Positions 1 through 12,049 of a stretch of DNA of 64,000 nt are shown here, in pieces; the first letter of the stretch is position 1, and every line of letters starts with the position of its first letter. The position numbers and the translations under genes are program-made. The stretch covers positions 5,779,498 to 5,843,497 of the forward strand of contig NC_064045.1 in assembly GCF_932526225.1 (NCBI RefSeq), written 5' to 3'. Source of the stretch: Nematostella vectensis. Its lineage: Eukaryota; Cnidaria; Anthozoa; Actiniaria; Edwardsiidae. The notes below the pieces were generated by a model. It did not search any database. It had not been told where the DNA came from and worked only from the letters and a program-made list of their open reading frames with translations.

Positions 1-1140
1 TATGTAGTTAAAATTAGTATAAATGGCATACTAATAAAAGTAGAATTACATGAAATACAAACAAGCAAGAATAGAAACAGTTGCATTTTGACAAATCTTT
101 GTAGTTAAAATTAGTATACACGGCATACTAATAAAGTAGAATTACATAAACAAAAAAGCAAGAATAGAAACAGTTGCATTTTGACAAATCTATGTAGTTA
201 AAATTAGTATACACAGCATACTAATAAAAGTAGAATGACATGAAATACAAACAAGCAAGAATAGAAACAGTTGCATTTTGACAAATCTATGTAGTTAAAA
301 TTAGTATACATGGCATACTAATAAAAGTAGAATTACATGAAATACAAACAAGCAAGAATAGAAACAGTTGCATTTTGACAAATCTATGTAGTTAAAATTA
401 GTATACATGGCATACTAATAAAAGTAGAATTACATGAAATACAAACAAGCAAGAATAGAAACAGTTGCATTTTGACAAATCTATGTAGTTAAAATTAGTA
501 TACAGGGCATGCTAATAAAAGTAGAATTATATGAAATACAAACAAGCAAGAATAGAAACAGCTGCATTTTGACAAGTCTATGTAGTTAAAATTAGTATAC
601 ACGGCATAAGCAAGAATAGAAACAGTTGCATTTTGACAAGTCTATGTAGTTAAAATTAGTATACACGGCATACTAATAAAAGTAGAATTACATGAAATAC
701 AAACAAGCAAGAATAGAAACAGTTGCATTTTGACAAATCTATGTAGTTAAAATTAGTATACATGGCATACTAATAAAAGTAGAATTATATGAAATACAAA
801 CAAGCAAGAATAGAAACAGTTGCATTTTGACAAATCTATGTAGTTAAAATTAGTATACACGGCATACTAATAAAAGTAGAATTACATGAAATACAAACAA
901 GCAAGAATAGAAACAGTTGCATTTTGACAAATCTATGTAGTTAAAATTAGTATACATGGCATACTAATAAAAGTAGAATTATATGAAATAAAAACAAGCA
1001 ATAATAGAAACAGTTGCATTTTGACAAATCTATGTAGTTAAAATTAGTATACACGGCATACTAATAAAAGTAGAATTACATGAAATACAAACAAGCAAGA
1101 ATAGAAACAGTTGCATTTTGACAAATCTTTGTAGTTAAAA
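1..1140. repeat. 97-bp AT-rich minisatellite, about 12 copies
   Basis: Near-identical head-to-tail copies, each starting around TATGTAGTTAAAATTAGTAT and ending TTGCATTTTGACAAATC. One copy near position 600 has lost about 37 bp. The array runs off the left edge. Given the PALB2 phase at 1537 it is probably inside a PALB2 intron. Confidence 0.97.
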
Positions 1141-1536
1141 TGTGACTGTTAAGTTGCTTACTGTGAGCCCTATCACATTCATTGAGTAAAATTAAATGAT
1201 ATGGACTCCCATTGTTTAAAACCAGCTCCATGCAAAGCTGATTTTTTTAAAATAGGCAGTTTTTCAGATGATGGAATCTGAGCGTGAAAGCTAGAATTTG
1301 GCAGGTTTGAGTTTGTTTACAGCAGTTTGACGACAATTTATTTATTTTTGCAATTAAGTTAAACATCTGGTTAAAACAGTAAAATTCAGTTTGCAAGAGA
1401 AAAAGCTTTGAGTATTTTACCTGTCAGCTAAAATAGGTACATACTCTCTCTTGTTTTTGTCAGCGATCACATAAGATACTGAAAAGAATTAGCCGCTCAC
1501 TACCTTTCATATTATATTGCTATTCACATTCCCCAG
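1141..1536 (+). other. PALB2 intron tail upstream of first visible exon
   Basis: AT-rich sequence ending in a polypyrimidine tract and the acceptor CATTCCCCAG at 1527-1536. No candidate for the missing N-terminal coiled-coil exon was found here, so it must lie left of the window. Confidence 0.6.
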
Positions 1537-4500
1537 AGAGCTGAGAAATCAAAGGAAAGGCAGAGGAGGAGAAAGACAATCCATGGCTACCCCAGTCACC
1601 CATCACAGACTTCCAATGCAACAAAAAGCTGTCCAACAAGTGTACGAAAAATGTGTGTTCTTGATACTGTTACAGAGCTTACAACATCCCCAGTCGAGGA
1701 GCAGTCTGGTTCACCTAGAGAATTACATGCCCAGTTATCAAATATAACATTAAACAGGCTTCAAACTCAGCTATCACAGCCTCTAACAAGTGAGGGAAAT
1801 AAACCAACAGACAGGCTTCATACTAACAAATCACAAGTTCTGACAATTGTGAGAAATATGCCACCGGACAGGCTTAATATCGACCCAACAAGGGTTGTGA
1901 CAGGTGAGGGGGATATGCCATCAGACAGGCTCCATATTGACCAATCACAGCCTCTGACAAGTGAGGGAAGTATGGCATTAGACAAGCGTCATATTGACCA
2001 ATCAAAGGCTCTAATAAGTGAGGGACATATACCATCAGACATGCTTAATATTTACCAATCACAGACTATGACAAGTGAGGAAAATATGCCATTAGACAGG
2101 CGTCATATTGACCTATCACAGCCTCTGACAAGTGAGGGAAATATGGCATTAGACAAGCGTCATATTGACCAATCACAGCCTCTGAAAATTGAGGGAAAAA
2201 TGACATCAAACAGTCTTTACTCTGTTATTCAGCAAAGCTTATTGACAGGACAGGGAACTCAATCTGAAGAGGCCTTAGGTCTGTCTTGTCTGAAGGACCA
2301 AGGCATAGAAGGAGGACTTTGTACAGGGAATGACCATTATGGAGCTACCAACAACACTAAAGAGCGTGAAAATGACTCGATAAGTATGGACAATAGAGAT
2401 CAATCTTTAGAGGATATCTCCAAATGTGATGGACCTTCACAGAGTCTGATATCTCGTGAGGTTAATACTTCTCGACTTGAGAAAGAAGCAGATCAAGAAA
2501 AGGAGTTACCTAAAGTTCCAGTTGGGAAAACACTTACAAATGGATATTCAGCTCACTCTAATGCGTTTCATTCTACGCCTGATTTGCAAAACTGTAATTT
2601 AGTAAAGAACACTGGGTCTAGTGGATTTAGGCAAGCTAAACTGAATCAAACAAGTGACTCGGTAGATATTAAAGACAAGGACACAAGTAAAGTCAACAGA
2701 TTGGAGATCACATCGCAAGATTCGTCTATATGTGGCTCGAGTTTGTTAATTGGTTTTTCTTTGTGTAGAAATGATGCCAGTGTTACTAAAAACTCAAAAA
2801 AGCCCTCAACGGGGTCCAAACAATTGTGTTCTCAATCAGATACAATGTCTCTGAGTTTAGGAAGTAATGAATCTCGGACAGAATTTATTTTTACTGTGAA
2901 AAGAATGCATAGTTCTGGGCGCTCTGAAGACGACAATTCCGTAGAACTAGATTTAGAAGGAGTTAATAGGGGTATTCAACCATCGATGTCTAGCGTTTCT
3001 GATGAAAGACAACAGTACTTAAATTCTCAGGAAAGAAAGGATTGGCTCCACTTGTTTGAGGAAGCTTATCCAAGGAGGTCTTCAAGATTGCGGACACCAA
3101 GATCAAATACAACACACAGCTCTTCAAGAACCTCTAGACAGGCCAAAACAGAACCTAGGGAAACTAAAAGGAAAAGGAAAACCAGCACTGCGCACCCTGA
3201 CGACGCAAGACCTTCCACGCCACAGTCCTTTGTAGCTCAAGATCCTATGCCCAGTACAATATGTCAGGATGACTTTGTGGGTAATGTTGGTTGCGTAATT
3301 ACGTTTAAAGATGAAGAAATGCCTAATTCTTGTAAACCTCGATTTCCCAGACCCGAGGTCGAGCTATGGAGGAATGGCGGCCCATTTGCTGTGATCTCTG
3401 ACTTCTCGCTGCCTGACAAGAACTTTGCTAAGTTGAAACTCGATAAGATTAAAATGGGTAATTTAGCACCCAGAAAGTCTCTTGAACCTTGTGCGTCTGT
3501 GAGCACTTCTGATGTAGAGATGCACTGTAAACTGGAAGCAAAAAGAGCTGGAAAGTCAAAGGACGTCTCGACAAGAGCACCTGCTCAAGTGACGACTTCA
3601 CGATCTGATATTGCTGAATCATCGAACTTAGTTGCTTGCTCCCAATGTGAAGCAGCATCTACAGAAAATGATCATCTAGGTGTCACTAGTGACGATCTTT
3701 CGCCTCCAAGAATTCTAAATGAGACTTATATTGTGTGTAAAAAGGTAATGTCTGCGGCCGAGGATGATAAGGATGGGGACTCGTCCCGGACATTCGACCA
3801 TCCAGAAGATCCTGCGAGTAGTCCCAACAGAAAATGCATTGGTTTGGACGTTAGTGGAAACATCGGAAGATGCAGGCTTGATGGAGGAACGCCCTACATA
3901 CATACTCCAGACGACAGTCTAAAGGATACAGCGAAAGGGCGTGAAAATAATAGTATTAACTCCCTTCCGTTAGACATTTCGCAGAATAGAGAAAAAGCGG
4001 CGATGGGCTTAGTGAACGAGGATGTTAGTCCCGAAAAGTTTGCTGTGGAAAGTGGGGAGACTCCTCCAAAGCGTTGCAGAACCTCACCCGATCCAAGTGA
4101 TCCAACGTCCCATACCTCGCCAGAGCCCTGCATTTCGAAAAGTATTGCTAATCACATAGAATTGGGGACCACAGTGTTAAATAGACAGGGAAATGAGTCC
4201 CAAGTTATGGAACCAAGTGTTGGTGATGCTGCTACTCCTTATGGAAAATCTTCCGACCCCGACGGGAGAGAGAGCTCCGCATCAATGGACATTCAGAGTA
4301 GCAGTTTAACACCTGTTCTCATGCAAGCATGTTTAGAGGTATGTAAGGCTGATGTTAGTTCTTGTGAATTGCGATAATTATTGATATGTGATACGTTTGA
4401 CAATGATAAAGTTGTTGTTGATTATAATTATAAGTATGATGTCGGGGATAGTGATAATGGTGCTAAAAATTATGATAGTTGTAGTTTTTCTATATTAGTG

Positions 4501-5784
4501 AGGCTTGTGTTTCCACGCATTTAACTAAAGATTTTAAAACAGGGATCGCAGAACACAATCCAAATCGCATAGCAGAATATTCAACCTTTCTTCGAGAGGA
4601 TAATACCCAGTTTTTTTGTTATAACCAGACCTTTCATAATTAGCACTATGTAGATACACGGATTGTTTCTTTTTTCATGCTCACAGCATAACGACAACGG
4701 TAGGGTCCTAGCAATCTGTCAATCATCCTGCGAGCTGGCCAATGGCCTAAAGACAGATCTAATTGCTGTTTGTTTGGCTGACTATTTTGTGATCTGGATG
4801 AGAAATGCAGGACTGGAATGGAATGTCCTTCAGACTTGGAGTTTAGATAAGGTAAGAGATTATAAAAAGAAAACATTGTGTGTGAGAGTTATTGGTTATC
4901 AAGATTTTCTCTATGTTGTTATTTTGTTCCTCGCTGGATGTCCTGTAATAAGGACATCCATCGGAAAGACCATACATCTTTTTGCACCTAAGAACCGATA
5001 GCACATCCAGGATGGGTTAAATCTCGTTTGTATGTGGCCCTCACGTAATACAATTCTCGTGTACAATGGTCAAATGTAATGAGCCACTAACCGAGTTTAA
5101 ACTTCATAGATTTCCAAAAGGCTCTATGAGCCACAATGCATAAAAAAGCAAGCTAATGTAGCTATCTACAGGAGTACGGGGATGTGTTCTCTAGCGTGGA
5201 ATTCCTTCCTTGTGAGACCCACATTGCGTTGGTAGCTGGCGGAAAGTTCTCAGAGACTAATGGGAGGTAAGGGCTTTTTTGTTAACCGGATTTTCCCCCC
5301 GTAAGTAGCGTGCCATCCCTCCCCCTCCCCCCCAAAAAAAAATTATGGGTGGCCCTTCAGGTGTTGTATTGCGGTCCCGTAGATCGTATTTGTTTTATTT
5401 TTTATTTTTGTTAGAAAGTTTCATATACATAAGGTACATGGCGCGTTAACGGAACAATATTCCAGACAGATGGACTAGGCACGCATAGATACAGTGTGAA
5501 CGTCGATTCGAGAGATATTTTATGCGCATACTAGAGATAATTTCTTGGAGCTTAAAATAAAACAATGCAAAAAAGAATTGTGAACATGATATCGCTGGTA
5601 TTCGCAAACGGTTTGCCTAAAACCGAGGCTTGCACTTTTTTGCTGAAACCTGGACAAATAAAAAAAAACTTACGTGAGAGAACCTTCTGTTGCATTTTCC
5701 ATATCTAATAGATGCTCCCAAGAGCTGATAGGATGATAGAAAATAGGAAATTTAAGTGGTAAAAGAGTTACGAGACTTTAAACG

Positions 5785-5842
<58 letters not shown>

Positions 5843-5851
5843 GGTTGTTGC

Positions 5852-5896
<45 letters not shown>

Positions 5897-8800
5897 GATG
5901 TCACTGATATGATTTTTACGATTAGAATATTTGGCTGCTCGGAAGACAATGGGTACGACTTTGAATTGTTCCACCAAGACATGTAAGTTGAATATCTAAA
6001 ACATAGCCAAAAGAAAATACAGTATAGATCTCCTTTTAAAAGGGAGTTATTTTTTCCTGCCATAATGCAAAAAAGGTACTGCAAATGAGGGACTTTGTCT
6101 GCTATAGGCAGAAAAGGACAATGAATAAGAGACTCTGTCAGCCATATCCAACAAGGGACAATGGATAAGAGACTTTGTCTGCTATGTGCACAAAGGGACA
6201 ATAAATATAATAAGGGACTTTGTCCCTTGCAGATTTTGTCTGCTTTACACATAAAAGTGCAAGGTCTCATGCAAGGCATGTATCACGGATCGAAATGTAC
6301 GTCCATTAAATGTAAATATCCCTTAATTTTAAAGTCCCCATAAAAGTGTTGTGGAAAACTGAATTGGGATTCAACCACAAGGAAAAGGGTATTCTTGACA
6401 GAAGAAGTCCTAAGTCCATTACGAAGTCCTAATGAATTATCTGGATAATATAGAAAGCTGTGAATCCTGCAGCCCTTGCACTCCTTTATTTTAGCGATAG
6501 CAGCAAGTCCTTCATGGACCTGTGCGTGCCACACAAGTCACGTGACCTCGTGCGTGACCCGGATGTAGAGCTCATCATTGCCGGGGGCTGTGCACGTGAT
6601 CAGGCTGTTCAAAAGTGGACCTTGGACTCCCTGTGTCTGTGAGTAGCAATTAAAGCTAAAGCTTTTAAAAAGAACACTGTTTTAAGAACAATTGCAATCA
6701 TCATTTTCTAGAAATATCAAGAAGTGTGAGAAACTCCCTGTTCCCGTAAACACTGATGGTACCATCTCATTGTGTGTTGCGGAAGGCTTAAGTTGCCTGC
6801 TTGTTGGTGGTACAAAGCACACTGTTCTTTTATGGTTAGTCCCTTTCAATAGGGGACTTGCGCTAAGAGACCTTTTGGGTAGCAAATCCGAGCAAAAATA
6901 AACACAGAAATGACTGCGCTTATCACGCCAGAGAACGACGGAAAAAAATCTTTAAACGAAAATAATCCCTTTTTGAAAAAAACATCCTGGCTGATTCGTG
7001 GCTTAATAATTTGCTTTTTGGTGCTGTTATTTTGCCGCTTAAATCCAGAGTGCGCGCTAGTTTGTCACCCAAAACGTCACGTGATCTCTTAGCGCAAGTC
7101 TCCTATTGATCCATATGGTAAACATCAGTTTCATTTTTTGTTGTCTGCTTTACCGAACTCACTGCTTGATAAAATGTTATGAGTACTATTGTGCTCTGAT
7201 TACTTTTAGGAACTACAAGAGCTGTATTCTTCTGAAGATTATCAACCTGACAATTTGCCACGCACAGGGCTTGCGATTACTTCAAGCAGAATCTCAAAAG
7301 GTAAGTGCCGCAGATACCGCCACGCGTCCTCTTACATCGTTCCATAGACACGATGAAAACCTTCATGCGCACTATGGAGACATTCTAACGAAGCCACAAT
7401 TTTGTGCACTATCACTTTTCAGTGAACACTATCCTTTTTCAGTGATTTTTTCATAGACCATCCTCACGCTTTTTTATAAACACCGGGCTACTAATTCCAT
7501 CGACACTTGACAAAAACATAACTAATATATTTTGTTTGCGGAGAGACATAACTTATACTTGAATGATGAAGACATAGTGGCATGATGAAGATCATAGTGG
7601 TAAGTCTAAACTGACCATGTAAATTTTTTTTGTCCGCATACTCCATTTTCTACCTTTGCTTCAGGTAACATTGCGTTATCCTTCAATTTATTTTAGAGAA
7701 AGCAGATACACCATTGTTGTCTTCATTTCTTAAAAATCGACAAATGAGCAATTCTGTGCTTCCTCGTTGTAGTGGAGCTTAAAAATCGACAAATGAGCAA
7801 TTCTGTGCTTCCTCGTTGTAGTGGAGCTTAGGGGACCCTACAATACAGTTCCTCACCAAGTTTTGTCCCTATCACGAAATACAACATCGAGACTGAAGTG
7901 GTTTTAATCCGTTCTCTATCCCGAGCCAAAACACTTGCATGCTCAATGGAAACCCTCTAATTATTCATGTTGTGGACTTGGGAGACATTTTGCAAGGGAA
8001 TAACAGGGCGCTCTAATGTTATGCAGCAAATTTATTTCAAGATTGTGTTACCAGTTTGCTACATAACTACTATTGGTATTAACCTCAATAAGGTGAAGAT
8101 GGAGTGCCAAAAGGCACAGTCTATTATGTACAAAACACCCCACTAGCATCTCACCTGCAAATGAAAACGAAACTAAGTCTACCGATTGAACTAGTTAATA
8201 AGATCACATCTACATAACCAAGCAGATATGTATATTTGTTGAATGCAATACATATGTCATATAGACATACTATTTTCGTTCCGTTATTTATGTTACGTTA
8301 TACCTTACTGACATACCAATGTATGTTGGGCTATACCGTATTGACATACCCATGTATGTTGGACTATAACGTATTGACATACCCATGTATGTTGGACTAT
8401 AACGTATTGACATACCCATGTATGTTGGGCTATACCGTATTGACATACCCATGTATGTTGGGCTATACCGTATTGACATACCCATGTATGTTGGGCTATA
8501 CCATATTGACATACCCATGTATGTTGGGCTATATCGTATTGACATACCCATGTATGTTGGGCTATACCGTATTGACATACCCATGTATGTTGGGTTATAT
8601 CGTATTGACATAACCATGTATGTTGGGCTATATCGTATTGACATACCCATGTATGTTGGACTCTACCGTATTGACATACCCATGTATGTTGGGCTATACC
8701 ATATTGACATACCCATGTATGTTGGGCTATACCGTATTGACATACCCATGTATGTTGGGCTATACGGTATTGACATACCCATGTATGTTGGGCTATACCA

Positions 8801-10938
8801 TATTGACATACCCATGTATGTTGGGCTATACCATATTGACATACCCATGTATGTTGGGCTGTATCGTATTGACATATCCATGTATGTTGAGCTATATCGT
8901 ATTGACATACCCATGTATGTTGGGCTATATCGTATTGACATACCCATGTATGTTGGGCTATACCGTATTGACATACCCATGTATGTTGGACTATACCGTA
9001 TTGACATACCCATGTATGTTGGGCTATACCATATTGACATACCCATGTATGTTGGACTCTACCGTATTGACATACCCATGTATGTTGGGCTATACCATAT
9101 TGACATACCCATGTATGTTGGGCTATATCGTATTGACATACCCGTGTATGTTGGGCTATACCCTATTGACATACCCATGTATGTTGGGCTATACCGTATT
9201 GACATACCCATGTATGTTGGGCTATATCGTATTGACATACCCATGTATGTTGGACTCTACCGTATTGACATACCCATGTATGTTGGGCTATACCATATTG
9301 ACATACCCATGTATGTTGGGCTATATCGTATTGACATACCCGTGTATGTTGGGCTATACCCTATTGACATACCCATGTATGTTGGACTCTACCGTATTGA
9401 CATACCCATGTATGTTGGGCTATATCGTATTGACATACCCATGTATGTTGGGTTATACCGTATTGACATACCCATGTATGTTGGGCTATATCGTATTGAC
9501 ATACCCATGTATGTTGGGCTATATCGTATTGACATACCCATGTATGTTGGGCTATATCGTATTGACATACCCATGTATGTTGGGCTATACGGTATTGACA
9601 TACCCATGTATGTTGGGCTATATCGTATTGACATACCCATGTATGTTGGGCTATATCGTACTGACATACCCATGTATGTTGGGCTATATCGTATTGACAT
9701 ACCCGTGTTCATTCAAATGGCTCTCTTGCCAGGGACTGTTGCTGCTGACCATCGAAAACATGTCGTCCAGGATGGTCCCTCCACACCATGGGTACTGCGT
9801 CTGTGCACTTAATCCCAAGTCAGGGAAATTGGTGCATCTGCAGGACTATGCCTGTAGTACGCCTGGCAGGTTAGGGATGTGATACTGTATAGAGGCGTAT
9901 GTTTTAGTGTTTTGTTGCTATTACAGCGCAGCATATTTTGTGGCTTAACATATAGGTTTGTTACTCGTCTTAAGTTAAAACGAACCTTTTTAATTTGTTA
10001 TTAAAGCTCGTTTTTAAGTTTTCAAGTGGTAAGAGGTATCAAGTTGGCGTAAATGTTACCGTGGGGAAAACCATTTTCGTTCATTTGGCTATTCAATCAA
10101 ATATTTGTAGCTGTCATCATGACCTCAAAAGTATAAGCTGGGTTGTAGAAAGTGTTGCTATAAAATGGAATCTTTAATTTTCCGTTATTCAGGTTGGAAA
10201 GAGTCATATCTTTTGCGGACAGCCAGTACATTGCTTGCGGGCACTCAGATGGGACCGTGCAGCTTTGGAACAAGACATCGCCACAAGCCGCGCCCCTTCT
10301 CTGCGTATTCCAAGGTAAACACCTAATAATTTCAAAACTATTTCCTTCTAATATTCTACTCTACACTGCGAAAGGTTGAATTAAACTCATTATCATTATT
10401 ATTAATCAAGTGTCTCTTAAACTCAACGCTTGAAAAGCGCAACCACGCTTACTGCCCATGGAATTCCCTCGCCAGGGAATAGATTACCTACAGTAAAGCA
10501 GTAGGATTTGTTTTGGCTTTTGCCGCTCCCTTAGGCCCTGGCCAAACAAGGACACATGTTGCCAGAAACGTAATGCCCACGCGCATGTTTCCTCGATGTT
10601 TCCCAGTTTGGCCACCACGGAAACATTATCGTGCGGGGAAGCGAGGTAGAAACATTTCATATTTCTAAGCGCATGTAAACATGTTTACCGATGTTTCGTG
10701 ACCGTTTGGCCATACCCTTAGAAACATTAAGAAAACATGTTTCCCCAATGTTGCTGGTAACATGTGTCCTCGCTTGGCCAGGGCCTTAGTTTTGTTTGAG
10801 AACGTTTTCCATTGCCCACTAAACGCTTAGCAACTGATGTGTCTAGGTCCCGTCTGCAGCATCAGCCTCCACCCAAGTAGACCGTTAGTGGCATTCGGCG
10901 ACACGACTGGATGTGTTCATCTCTACTCCCTGTGGTAG
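1537..10938 (+). CDS. PALB2: PALB2 orthologue, partial at 5' end (nine exons seen)
   Basis: PALB2 bridges BRCA1 to BRCA2/RAD51 on chromatin in homologous recombination. Exons: 1537-4338, 4687-4851, 5172-5266, 6495-6638, 6712-6834, 7210-7300, 9733-9869, 10193-10314, 10847-10938 (stop TAG 10936-10938); all junctions keep phase. The window encodes about 1256 residues. The first exon begins with RAEK in phase 0, where human exon 3 starts (codon 37), so the N-terminal coiled-coil exons lie upstream of base 1. The large exon is mostly low-complexity: 19-residue repeats, a basic stretch (RRSSRLRTPR, then KRKRK) resembling the chromatin-association region, and DFSLPDKNFAKLKLDKIK, matching the human FxLP MRG15-binding motif. 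The later exons follow the C-terminal WD40 domain blade by blade: VIWMRNAG, VLLWNYKSCILLK, ALNPKSGKL, GTVQLWN, and the ending TGCVHLYSLW. Recognised from family memory, not a search; the WD40 assignment is strong. Confidence 0.93.
1771..2226 (+). repeat. Coding minisatellite in PALB2: 57 bp / 19 residues, about 8 copies
   Basis: Inside the large PALB2 exon the protein repeats a 19-residue unit with consensus QSQPLTSEGNMALDKRHID. Copies have diverged (for example PTRVVTGEGDMPSDRLHID and QSKALISEGHIPSDMLNIY). All copies stay in frame and stop-free, so the array is translated. Human PALB2 has no such repeat that I recall. Confidence 0.9.
5784..5896. repeat. (TTG)n trinucleotide microsatellite
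   Basis: About 37 TTG triplets with two interruptions (GTGGTTG and TTGCTG), inside a PALB2 intron between exons 5172-5266 and 6495-6638. It creates polyglutamine, polythreonine and polycysteine reading frames that are not genes. Confidence 0.97.
6847..7108. mobile_element. MITE copy 1 (TIR GGGGACTTGCGCTAAGAGA)
   Basis: Non-autonomous inverted-repeat element in the PALB2 intron. The left end CAATAGGGGACTTGCGCTAA mirrors the right end TTAGCGCAAGTCTCCTATTG. It is related to copies at 18189-18433 and 20374-20571; this copy lies in the opposite orientation (CGCCAGAGAACGACGGA here against TCGTCGTTCTCTGGTATGAC there). No transposase reading frame. Confidence 0.85.
7729..7828. repeat. 49-bp tandem duplication
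   Basis: Two adjacent, essentially identical copies starting CTTAAAAATCGACAAATGAG within a PALB2 intron. Confidence 0.95.
8300..9708. repeat. 33-bp minisatellite, about 42 copies
   Basis: Unit begins GACATACCCATGTATGTTGG and ends CTATACCGTATT. It fills the 3' part of the intron before PALB2 exon 9733-9869. The unit length is a multiple of three and lacks stops in several frames, so long spurious reading frames cross it on both strands. Confidence 0.98.
10532..10788. mobile_element. MITE-like element with TIR TAGGCCCTGGCCAA
   Basis: The left end TTAGGCCCTGGCCAAACAAG and the right end CTTGGCCAGGGCCTTAG are inverted repeats. The match continues inward (GGACACATGTTGCCAG against CTGGTAACATGTGTCC). 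The interior has several further ATGTTTCC-type inverted pieces. Located in the last PALB2 intron; no coding capacity. Confidence 0.85.
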
Positions 10939-11640
10939 TATCGGGCCAAGTCATGGAAGTTCTGATGACTCCCACATCAAAGCCATTACCGGCATCTCTA
11001 CTCCCTGTGGTAGTATCGGGCCAAGTCATGGAAGTTCTGATGACTCACACAGCAAAGCCATTAACGACATCTCTACTCCCTGTGGTAGTATCGGGCCAAG
11101 TCATGGGAGTTCTGGTGACTCCCACGGCAAAGCCATTACCGGCATCTCTACTCCCTGTGGTAGTATCGGGCCAAGTCATGGGAGTTCTGGTGACTCCCAC
11201 AGCAAAGCCATTAACGACATCTCTACTCCCTGTGGTAGTATCGGACCAAGTCATGGAAGTTCTGGTGACTCCCACGGCAAAGCCATTACCGGCATCTCTA
11301 CTCCCTGTGGTAGTATCGGACCAAGTCATGGAAGTTCTGGTGACTCCCACAGCAAAGCCATTAACGACATCTCTATTCCCTGTGGTAGTATCGGACCAAG
11401 TCATGGAAGTTCTGATGACTCCCACAGCAAAGCCATTAACGACATCTCTACTCCCTGTGGTAGTATCGGACCAAGTCATGGAAGTTCTGGTGACTCCCAC
11501 AGCAAAGCCATTACCGGCATCCCTACTCCCTGTGGTAGTATCGGACCAAGTCATGGGAGTTCTGGTGACTCCCACGGCAAAGCCATTACCGGCATCTCTA
11601 CTCCCTGTGGTAGTATCGGGCCAAGTCATGGAAGTTCTGA
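10918..11640. repeat. 75-bp minisatellite containing the PALB2 terminal codons and stop, about 9.6 copies
   Basis: Unit begins CATCTCTACTCCCTGTGGTA, which encodes the last PALB2 residues HLYSLW followed by TAG. The first unit overlaps the true gene end (stop 10936-10938) and the rest lie in what would be 3' UTR. Units differ at a few sites (GATGACTCC or GGTGACTCC; ATTACCGG or ATTAACGA), often in alternating patterns. Confidence 0.97.
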
Positions 11641-11968
11641 TGTCTTTATGTGCCTGCTAAGCGTAAGGAAAACCGTGTCAGCAGCTTATAACCTTACTGA
11701 ACTCAGTTTGTGGACTTGAGTCGTACTGTGAGCACCTGCTTTCCTAAGTCGTACCTGTACAGTGCGTAGCTATTTGTCGATGTCACGACTCCTAGGTGAT
11801 GTATCGATGTTTCCGTCAAACAGATTTTGATTCGCTGCCGAATAACTTATAAACAATCGCTTTTTTTAAGACTCTGGGGTGGCCATTGTTCAAAATTTGC
11901 TTTGTATCTCAGAACAGTGTTTAAGAGCATCAATATAAAAGGCCCAAATAGTCTTGATCGGTATAGCC

Positions 11969-12043
11969 CAGAAGAATAAATACAATACACCAAAAACTGG
12001 TATTCGACTCTGCCAAATTTTAATTAGACTTCTTCAGTTTTTG
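11969..12043. mobile_element. Foldback element, degenerate copy A
   Basis: Contains AGAAGAATAAATACAATACA, then CCAAAAACTGGTATTCGACT and CTGCCAAATTTT, then a short TTCTTCAGTTTTTGGT end. It matches the left arm of the foldback elements at 25786-25918 and 44587-44707, but the right arm is mostly lost. Confidence 0.7.
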
Positions 12044-12049
12044 GTTCAT

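Noticed and set aside
5752-6279. Polyglutamine protein on the minus strand
   Set aside because: Encoded by the (TTG)n microsatellite inside a PALB2 intron; no other protein-like features.
6473-6494. Alternative acceptor for a PALB2 exon at 6471-6472
   Set aside because: It breaks phase with exon 5172-5266; the acceptor at 6493-6494 has a better pyrimidine tract and the right phase.
8236-9882. Long open frames over the 33-bp array, one running in frame into PALB2 exon 9733-9869
   Set aside because: Unit length is a multiple of three and lacks stops, so all frames look open. The frame is closed upstream in the intron, and a clear acceptor precedes the exon.
10911-11719. Open frames of up to 268 residues over the 75-bp array
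   Set aside because: Direct product of a stop-free period of 25 codons; the PALB2 frame itself stops at 10936 and has a stop in every unit.
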